From the NCBI GenBank assembly GCA_016786725.1, contig JAEUVU010000007.1:248001-312000 (forward strand): a DNA stretch of 64,000 bases, given 5' to 3'. The translations under genes and the position numbers were made by a program. Positions 57,732 to 64,000 of the stretch are shown here, in pieces (the stretch's first letter is position 1; every line of letters starts with the position of its first letter). The notes under the pieces are model-generated. The model made no database searches. It was not told the origin of the DNA and saw only the letters and a program-made list of their open reading frames with translations. The DNA is from Ferruginibacter sp. (GTDB taxonomy: Bacteria; Bacteroidota; Bacteroidia; Chitinophagales; Chitinophagaceae).

Positions 57732-60700
57732 ATGGCGTTCATTCGCAAATGCATTGTTATTACAATGGCATTGTTTGGTGCATTATATATTAATGCACAA
57801 ACAGTAAGGTACCCTGTACAATCTTCCAGAACACTGAAAGAAACAGCCGGGGATATTGCTATGCTGATGCAGAAAGCTGTCAGCGGCAGTAGTTTTACCA
57901 CTGGCTCTTATACTACACTTCCGCAATCAGGCTTCATATTTATTTACGATTCTACCATAAACTCAGGCCAGGCCTGCCGTGTTGAGTGCGATGGGTCTAG
58001 CTTTATTAAATTTTCAGCAGCAGAGGATAATGGATTGTGCTTTGGCATTTATCAATATTTACAGCAAATAGGCTTTAGATTTTACCTGCCGGGCACTATC
58101 TGGGAAACAATACCAGCGCTTGCAACCCCCTATAAAAAAATTGACAGCATTTACACTTTCAATTTTAAATACAATGGCTGGTATTTAAGTGGCGGTCACA
58201 ACCGCTGGGTTATGGATAATGATAATAACTACGGATGGGAATCTTATTTTGGACTGAATGGACATAACTGGTCGTTATACCAGCGCCGCAATGGTATGAC
58301 TGGCGAGTACAGGTTTGCAGGGCACAGGAGCGATATCATCAGCGGAAGCAATCTCTCTACATGGCAAAATAATCCTTGCTATATCGCTTCTTTCAATAAC
58401 TCCCGTGCAGTTAACTCACAATCGGTGCCCGATGTAAATAATACAAACGCCAAGGATCTTTGGGCATCAATTATTGAACAGAAATATACAGCATATCGAA
58501 ACGGTGTTTTTAATAATTCTACCGCAAGCATTGATCAGTTGAGAAATTACAAATACAGCAATTACAATATTGGTATTGAAGTTACGGATGGCGCACACTG
58601 GGGCAATACAAAAGATAATTCAGGCTGTATCAATAGTGGTTACGCAAAAGAAAGCGACCAGAGCATTACACTGGCAAATCATACAGCGCAAAAGATCGGC
58701 AGCAAATATCCAAACGCACATTTTCAGGTGTATGCCTATTCAACTCATGCTGATGTTCCATCGGCCAATATCAGCCTTAACGAAAAATTAGACATTCAGT
58801 TGATACCTAAAGTGTATCAGAATTTAACCAGCACAAATGGTTTACGCAACCGCTGGTACAACAGAACTAAAAATATTTCGGAGTATAATTATTTAAATCT
58901 TTCAGGCTGGAGTGGTGAAACACCATCGCTTGACCTGGATGCTTTAAAAGCAACCCTGCAAATTGCAAAAGATAAAAAAAGCCAGGGTTTGATGTGGGAA
59001 GCATCGCCGGCAAAATTTGCAAGTCTGCCTTTTTTGCTGGCTGCAAATCAAAATTTGAAAAACGATATACCGGTAGATAGTACATTGGTTGGTTTTTGTA
59101 ACAGTATGTTTGCAGGAGCAGGTAAAACTATTTACAGCCTTTTGCAGTTATGGGCAGATGAGAACAGGCTTGCAGGAGGTGTTTCAAACATGTATAAGCT
59201 GCCATTGTATTTTCAATTGATCAATGAGGCAGACCAGCTGATTGCACAGGAGCCTGCAATTGTTAAAGAGAGGTTGCGTGAATTAAAAGCTTACCTGCAT
59301 TACACAGCATTGTATTACGATTGGGCAGGCGACCAGGGAACAGGCGCTAAAACAAGCAAGGCGGCAACTTTGTGTCTTTATCTTGCTAAAATAAATAAGC
59401 TTCAATTAGTTAACAGCTATTACCTGATTTCCACTGTTACACGGGGTTATGCAAATACAAGCAGTTTTTACCAGCAATACAATGTGGCCAATGGTACCGC
59501 CTATCAAAATGGGCACCTGCCATTAATAACTGCTGCTGAAATTGAAAATGATTTCAGCAATGACCTGTTAAAATTTACAGGTATCATCAATAAATATAAA
59601 TTTGAAACAACTGATGCAATTGCCGGCAGTATAGATGCAGCAGGATTAAGAATTCCTGCTAAAGTGAATGTACAACTGGGTTATACAAACGGTATGGATT
59701 ATTATAACCGCTGCGAATTCAGCATTAAAGCGCCCTCTGCCGGAACTTTCACCATTGATTACAAACCTGTTTTTGAAATGGCCGAAATGGGGTATATCAA
59801 TTTTACAGTTGAATCAACCGAAAGAACTTTGGAGATTATTCAAGATTTTTCACTCGACAGAAATGCAAAAGATGGCAGCCTAACGATTAATCTTCCTGCA
59901 GCGGGTAATTATAAATTAACTGTATGCTCTAAATACAAATCATCCGTTAGTTTAAGCATCACTACAAACAAAAATATTTTTTATAAAAGCGGAACTTTTT
60001 TTGGCAGAGCAACAGAATCTTACACAAAGGATACAGATAAACCAGGATACATTTATATCCCTGCAGGAATTGATAAACTGTATTTTAGTTTGGGCAACAG
60101 CAATGCAGGCGGCGCCGGTTTTAAAAACGAAGCCCATATCAATACTTCATTTGGCATTTATGATATTAACGGAAAAATTTTAAAAGCAAAACTTGTAACA
60201 CCCAACGATTCTGCTTTGTTCTATATTGATATACCCCATGAATCGGTTGGTAAATTCATCCGTATCATCAGGAAATATTATCAATACAGCCTGGTATTTT
60301 CTAACGTAAATAATTATTTGTGGTATGCAGAGCCTAAACCGCAGCCTTGTAAAGAGGCTGGTTTTACAATTGATGTGATCAATAGGGATGGGCATTGTGT
60401 TACGCAGTTAAGGGCAACTGCAAAATCAGGCCAGCTTAACTGGACGATAGTAGACAATGGCAATACTTACACCTTAGGTAATGAACCTGTGATAGAATTG
60501 CCTGATTATATTTCGCAAAATGCAGAAGTTACTTTAACAAAGGGCGAGGATTGCTCTTTTACAAAAAAGTTAGCCGATGATGAAACTTTTGTAAAGAACA
60601 GGCAGGCCTGCTCCCTTATTAAAGACGAAACTATAATGCCTGCAATAACAGTGGTTCCGGTTGTTTACCCTAATCCATCAACGGGCAGTTTCAGGTTTAT

Positions 60701-60878
60701 GCAAAACGGCAGCAATTTTACTGCAAACCAGGTATTTATAATGAATACACAGGGCAATACAGTAGCCCTATTCAATAACACAAAGCAGGTTAATATCGGT
60801 TACCTGCCGGCAGGCATATATTGGTATAAAATAGTGATAAACAAGAAAGAGTTTACCGGAAAACTGGTAAAGCTCTAA
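57732..60878 (+). CDS. Large T9SS secreted protein, DUF4838/glucuronidase-like
   Basis: The product is 1048 residues. The signal peptide ends YINAQ. A large N-terminal region (about 25-600) has the pattern of DUF4838/alpha-glucuronidase-like proteins: ETAGDIAMLMQKA, CFGIYQYLQQIGFRFYLPGTIWETIP and WYLSGGHNRWVMDNDNNYGW. Beta-sandwich-like regions follow and the C-terminus is a type A sorting domain (VVYPNPSTGSF ... GIYWYKIVINKKEFTGKLVKL, in part). It is exported to the surface, probably to act on a polysaccharide. It interrupts the usual DUF6089-uppS order. Confidence 0.78.
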   Translation: MAFIRKCIVITMALFGALYINAQTVRYPVQSSRTLKETAGDIAMLMQKAVSGSSFTTGSYTTLPQSGFIFIYDSTINSGQACRVECDGSSFIKFSAAEDNGLCFGIYQYLQQIGFRFYLPGTIWETIPALATPYKKIDSIYTFNFKYNGWYLSGGHNRWVMDNDNNYGWESYFGLNGHNWSLYQRRNGMTGEYRFAGHRSDIISGSNLSTWQNNPCYIASFNNSRAVNSQSVPDVNNTNAKDLWASIIEQKYTAYRNGVFNNSTASIDQLRNYKYSNYNIGIEVTDGAHWGNTKDNSGCINSGYAKESDQSITLANHTAQKIGSKYPNAHFQVYAYSTHADVPSANISLNEKLDIQLIPKVYQNLTSTNGLRNRWYNRTKNISEYNYLNLSGWSGETPSLDLDALKATLQIAKDKKSQGLMWEASPAKFASLPFLLAANQNLKNDIPVDSTLVGFCNSMFAGAGKTIYSLLQLWADENRLAGGVSNMYKLPLYFQLINEADQLIAQEPAIVKERLRELKAYLHYTALYYDWAGDQGTGAKTSKAATLCLYLAKINKLQLVNSYYLISTVTRGYANTSSFYQQYNVANGTAYQNGHLPLITAAEIENDFSNDLLKFTGIINKYKFETTDAIAGSIDAAGLRIPAKVNVQLGYTNGMDYYNRCEFSIKAPSAGTFTIDYKPVFEMAEMGYINFTVESTERTLEIIQDFSLDRNAKDGSLTINLPAAGNYKLTVCSKYKSSVSLSITTNKNIFYKSGTFFGRATESYTKDTDKPGYIYIPAGIDKLYFSLGNSNAGGAGFKNEAHINTSFGIYDINGKILKAKLVTPNDSALFYIDIPHESVGKFIRIIRKYYQYSLVFSNVNNYLWYAEPKPQPCKEAGFTIDVINRDGHCVTQLRATAKSGQLNWTIVDNGNTYTLGNEPVIELPDYISQNAEVTLTKGEDCSFTKKLADDETFVKNRQACSLIKDETIMPAITVVPVVYPNPSTGSFRFMQNGSNFTANQVFIMNTQGNTVALFNNTKQVNIGYLPAGIYWYKIVINKKEFTGKLVKL

Positions 60879-60916
60879 GATTTGGCCTGCAAAAGCTTAT
60901 TCCAACTAAAATTTAT

Positions 60917-60924
60917 TACTTTTG
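60917..60924 (+). promoter_or_regulatory. -7 promoter element of uppS
   Basis: TACTTTTG is a perfect TAnnTTTG. A start near 60928 leaves a leader of about 42 nt, which contains the palindrome at 60933. Confidence 0.6.
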
Positions 60925-60932
60925 CACCCCAA

Positions 60933-60952
60933 AGTCAGGCCCCGGCCTGACT
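60933..60952 (+). promoter_or_regulatory. Perfect hairpin in the uppS leader
   Basis: AGTCAGGCC (60933-60941) and GGCCTGACT (60944-60952) form a perfect 9-bp inverted repeat with a 2-base centre, inside the predicted leader and 17 bp before ATG 60970. It is followed by ACTCTTTT. It could be an attenuator, a site for a protein, or the terminator of the upstream gene. Confidence 0.55.
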
Positions 60953-60969
60953 ACTCTTTTATACTATTT

Positions 60970-61728
60970 ATGAGCCTGAAGGATAATATAGATATGCAGC
61001 GTTTGCCAAGCCACATTGCCATCATCATGGATGGTAATGGAAGGTGGGCAAAGGAAAAGGGGGAAGACCGTCTTTATGGCCATTTGCATGGTGTAGAAAG
61101 TGTACGAAATATTGTAGAAGGTTCGGCAGAACTTGGTATCAAATATCTTACCCTTTATGCCTTTAGCACAGAGAACTGGGACAGGCCGGAGTATGAAGTA
61201 TCTGGGCTGATGGAATTGTTGGTTGATACCATCCGCAATGAAGTGCCAACCCTCAATAAAAACAATATCAAGCTGCATGTTATTGGCGATGTTGATATGC
61301 TGCCTGAAGCAGCAAAAAATGAGTTAAGGGATGCTTTGAATGAAACTGCTTCAAATACAGGCCTGAACTTAATTATGGCCTTAAGCTACAGCAGCCGTTG
61401 GGAAATTGTAAGGGCTACAAAAAATATTGCAGCAGATGTAATGGCAGGTAAACTGCATCCTGAAAACATAACCCAGGATACAATAAAGCAATATCTCACA
61501 ACAAAAGACTTTCCTGACCCTGAGCTGATGATAAGAACAAGCGGAGAATACAGGATCAGCAATTTTTTATTGTACCAGTTGGCGTATGCAGAACTGCATT
61601 TTACACCAACCCTCTGGCCCGATTTCAGGAAAGAAAACCTGTACAATGCAATACTTGATTTTCAAAACAGGGAACGCCGCTTTGGAAAGACTGGAGAGCA
61701 GATAAAAGACAGTGAAACCACAGCATAA
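60970..61728 (+). CDS. uppS: Isoprenyl transferase (undecaprenyl diphosphate synthase)
   Basis: The product is 252 residues from ATG 60970. The catalytic Asp21 lies in IIMDGNGRWAK. GHLHGVESVRNIV, YLTLYAFSTENWDRP and the C-terminal DPELMIRTSGEYRISNFLLYQLAYAELHF match UppS. It makes the C55 lipid carrier for peptidoglycan and other envelope glycans by cis-condensation. It stands before bamA (126 bp gap). Confidence 0.95.
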   Translation: MSLKDNIDMQRLPSHIAIIMDGNGRWAKEKGEDRLYGHLHGVESVRNIVEGSAELGIKYLTLYAFSTENWDRPEYEVSGLMELLVDTIRNEVPTLNKNNIKLHVIGDVDMLPEAAKNELRDALNETASNTGLNLIMALSYSSRWEIVRATKNIAADVMAGKLHPENITQDTIKQYLTTKDFPDPELMIRTSGEYRISNFLLYQLAYAELHFTPTLWPDFRKENLYNAILDFQNRERRFGKTGEQIKDSETTA

Positions 61729-61854
61729 AAGCTTGTGATACAAGGCAGTAAGTGATTTTGCCCGTTTTTGTTCATGGAAGCCGATGATTTAGGATGAGGT
61801 TAACAAATAGTTTTAATTATTGGGCTTAATTTGCCGCTCGTTAAAAACAAACTG

Positions 61855-64000
61855 ATGGAGAGTATTTACAAGAGAATTTTTATTGTTGCAACCCTGATTT
61901 TCTGCAGCCAGTTTGTTTGGGCACAAGAACCGGTTTCTGTAAACCCGGAACTCGAAGCGATATTTACTCAAAAGACCCCCAAAGAATATACGATTGCGGG
62001 CATTACCGTAATTGGTTCAAAAGCATTTGACCCCAATCTGATTATTTCCATTTCAGGGCTGGCAGTGGGCGATAAAGTCATCATTCCAGGTACCGATGTT
62101 TTTGGAAAAGCTATTGCCAAATTATGGCGCCAGAACCTTATCTCAAATGTAGAAATTTCTTTTACCCGGTTAGAAGGAACAAACCTGTATGTTCAGTTTG
62201 AAGTAACAGAAAGGCCCAGGCTGGCCAATTTTAAATTTGAAGGAATAAAAAAAGGTGAAAGAGATGATCTTGAACCTAAAGTGGCACTTGTTAAAGACAG
62301 GGTGGTAACAGAGAATATGCGGTTGAGTGCGGTGGAAGCCATCCGTAAATTTTACTTTGATAAAGGGTACCGTAATGTAGCGATACAGTTAAGGGAAGAG
62401 CCTGCGGCAAATTTGAACAATGCGGTAAATATCACATTTATAATTAAGAAAGGCCAAAAGGTAAAAGTGAACTCTATTAATTTCAGCGGTAATGATAATA
62501 TTGCCGGGCAGAAATTGAAAAAAACGATGAAGGGCACTAAAGAGATGAATCGCATTACTTTATTTCCGGTAGTGGTTAAAAACCCTTTTGGCGATACAGC
62601 AGCTAAACGACAAACTTTTAATGAATACATCAATGATGTTGGTTTCATGTCTGTTACAAAAACCCGGGATTATGTTGATCCGTATTTCCGAATCAGGGGT
62701 TTCAGCGGGGCAAAATTCAATGAAGTAAAATATATAGAGGATAAAGAGAGTATCTTGAATTATTACAACTCAAGAGGCTACAGAAATGCAGTTATTTTGA
62801 AAGACACTGCTGTACTGGATGAGAGAAATAACATCAACCTTTTTGTAAAAGTAAGTGAAGGCAGCCAGTTCTATTTTGGTAATATGGTTTGGCGGGGCAA
62901 TACAAAATACAGCGATTCTATATTGAATGTATTGCTTGGTATCAAAAAAGGGGATGTTTACAATCTTGAAATCCTGAATAAGCGGCTGGGCAAACAATTA
63001 TCTGCCGAAGGTGCCGATATCGGGAGCTTATATATGGACGATGGTTACCTTTTCTTTCAGGTAGATCCTGTTGAAACAGCGGTGTATAATGATACCATTG
63101 ATTTTGAATTACGGGTAAGAGAAGGGCCGCAGGCTGTTTATGGAAACATTACCATCTCCGGCAATAAAAAAACCAAAGATTATGTGATACGCAGGGAACT
63201 GCGAACAATACCTGGCGAAAAATTCAGCCGTTCAGATATTATACGTACGCAACGGGAACTGGGCCAGTTGGGTTTTATTGATGCAGAAAAAATAAACCCG
63301 CAGGTGGTACCTAATGCCGAAAACGGAACCGTGGATATTAACTGGGGTATCGAAGAAAAATCAGGAGATCAGCTTGAACTTTCTGCAGGCTTTGGCGGTG
63401 GTATTGGTTTAACCGGTACACTGGGTGTTTCTTTCAATAATTTTTCTATCAAAAATATTACCAAGCGCTCAACCTGGGATCCGCTTCCATCCGGCGACGG
63501 GCAAAAATTCAGTGTAAGGGTACAATCAAACGGTAAAGCATTCCGGTCTTACAACGCATCATTTACCGAACCCTGGCTGGGAGGTAAAAAACGCAATTCA
63601 TTTACCATCGGTTATTCAAACACAAAATATGCAAATGCTTATGATCAGTTTGGCACCTACTGTAGAAAATGCGGAGATACTTCTTACGTAAAAACGGCTA
63701 ATTTCAGTGTGTCTTTAGGTAAGCAGTTAAAATGGCCAGATGATTTCTTTAACCTGATTTACTCTCTGAACTTTCAGCGGTATAAACTGAAAAACTATAA
63801 TCTATTTGGTAATACGGATGAGCTTAGAAATGTAACTTCTACCAATATAAGCCTCAAAATTGCATTGGTGCGTAATTCGGCAGGCCCTAATCCTATATTT
63901 CCTACAAGCGGATCTAACTTCATGTTAAGCGGCCAGTTTACACTGCCTTATTCTTTGCTTGGCTTAAGTTCCGGTACTACCAACAGCTATCAACTTCCCG
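61855..64000 (+). CDS. bamA: BamA outer-membrane assembly factor, N-terminal two thirds
   Basis: ATG 61855 opens a frame that runs off the right edge (about 715 codons present). The signal peptide is MESIYKRIFIVATLIFCSQFVWAQ. Several POTRA domains follow (for example ITVIGSKAFDPNLIISISGLAVG and ITISGNKKTKDYVIRRELRTIPGEKFSRSDI, in part), then the start of the barrel (SGDQLELSAGFGGGIGLTGTLGV). It inserts beta-barrel proteins into the outer membrane. Its gene lies after uppS, the usual order in this phylum. Confidence 0.95.
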   Translation, partial: MESIYKRIFIVATLIFCSQFVWAQEPVSVNPELEAIFTQKTPKEYTIAGITVIGSKAFDPNLIISISGLAVGDKVIIPGTDVFGKAIAKLWRQNLISNVEISFTRLEGTNLYVQFEVTERPRLANFKFEGIKKGERDDLEPKVALVKDRVVTENMRLSAVEAIRKFYFDKGYRNVAIQLREEPAANLNNAVNITFIIKKGQKVKVNSINFSGNDNIAGQKLKKTMKGTKEMNRITLFPVVVKNPFGDTAAKRQTFNEYINDVGFMSVTKTRDYVDPYFRIRGFSGAKFNEVKYIEDKESILNYYNSRGYRNAVILKDTAVLDERNNINLFVKVSEGSQFYFGNMVWRGNTKYSDSILNVLLGIKKGDVYNLEILNKRLGKQLSAEGADIGSLYMDDGYLFFQVDPVETAVYNDTIDFELRVREGPQAVYGNITISGNKKTKDYVIRRELRTIPGEKFSRSDIIRTQRELGQLGFIDAEKINPQVVPNAENGTVDINWGIEEKSGDQLELSAGFGGGIGLTGTLGVSFNNFSIKNITKRSTWDPLPSGDGQKFSVRVQSNGKAFRSYNASFTEPWLGGKKRNSFTIGYSNTKYANAYDQFGTYCRKCGDTSYVKTANFSVSLGKQLKWPDDFFNLIYSLNFQRYKLKNYNLFGNTDELRNVTSTNISLKIALVRNSAGPNPIFPTSGSNFMLSGQFTLPYSLLGLSSGTTNSYQLP

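Noticed and set aside
1..64000. tRNA, rRNA, CRISPR array, prophage or complete insertion sequence
   Set aside because: I looked for these and saw none. A covariance-model scan would be needed to exclude small RNA genes fully.

Overview
The window comes from a member of the Bacteroidota, most likely the Chitinophagaceae. The evidence is a GldH gliding lipoprotein, several proteins with type IX secretion (T9SS) C-terminal domains, families largely confined to this phylum (DUF6089, DUF6132, 2TM domain), weak Shine-Dalgarno sequences, and promoters with the Bacteroidota -7 element TAnnTTTG. I see no rRNA, tRNA, CRISPR array, intact insertion sequence or prophage. Both ends cut genes: a TauE/SafE-type permease at the left and bamA at the right.

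Positions 1-13.7 kb hold a sulfur/persulfide and efflux cluster, all on the plus strand: TauE/SafE end, TPMT-like methyltransferase, MBL-rhodanese fusion (persulfide dioxygenase-like), two DUF2892 proteins, OsmC-like protein, SQR-like flavoprotein, TusE/DsrC-like and DsrE-like sulfur carriers, DUF6132 protein, thioredoxin, rhodanese, a TolC/adaptor/RND permease set, and last a Crp/Fnr regulator. Four promoters in this block (before 997, 2619, 5505 and 6729) each carry a GTAAC-N4-GTnAC-like site whose centre lies exactly 36.5 bp upstream of the last base of the -7 element. That is the position of a class II activator. The simplest reading is one co-ordinated regulon controlled by the Crp/Fnr protein at 13091, and this is the main finding.

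13.7-23.3 kb (minus strand) holds a T9SS surface protein, a 905-residue repetitive secreted protein, two overlapping unknown genes, a long-chain acyl-CoA ligase, small membrane proteins and a TPR protein. 23.4-27.1 kb is a type IIG-like restriction-modification gene broken by one in-frame TAG, its small partner gene, and a MITE-like inverted-repeat element. 27.1-31.8 kb holds DUF1015, DUF922, serC, a zinc phospholipase C-like protein and a DUF502 membrane protein. 31.9-38.8 kb is a second RND efflux operon, led by its own TetR regulator with a palindromic operator. 38.9-43.6 kb holds an AIM24-like protein, an esterase lipoprotein and a histidine kinase/LuxR response regulator pair.

43.7-46.1 kb is an arsenic operon (arsR, arsM, a 19-residue Cys-rich microprotein, an arsN-like acetyltransferase, arsC) with a 27-bp operator over the promoter, a strong internal hairpin, and no Acr3/ArsB pump. 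46.2-48.4 kb holds a BI-1 family protein, a coiled-coil membrane protein and a membrane-anchored TIR protein, possibly one operon and a candidate defence unit. 48.5-54.1 kb holds pheS, a 3-hydroxyacyl-CoA dehydrogenase, an epimerase, a carboxypeptidase-regulatory-like protein and an LpxD-like acyltransferase. A 531-bp gene-free stretch follows, with a candidate small RNA. 54.6-64 kb holds a GNAT acetyltransferase, yicC, gldH, a DUF6089 protein, a large T9SS protein, uppS and the first two thirds of bamA.
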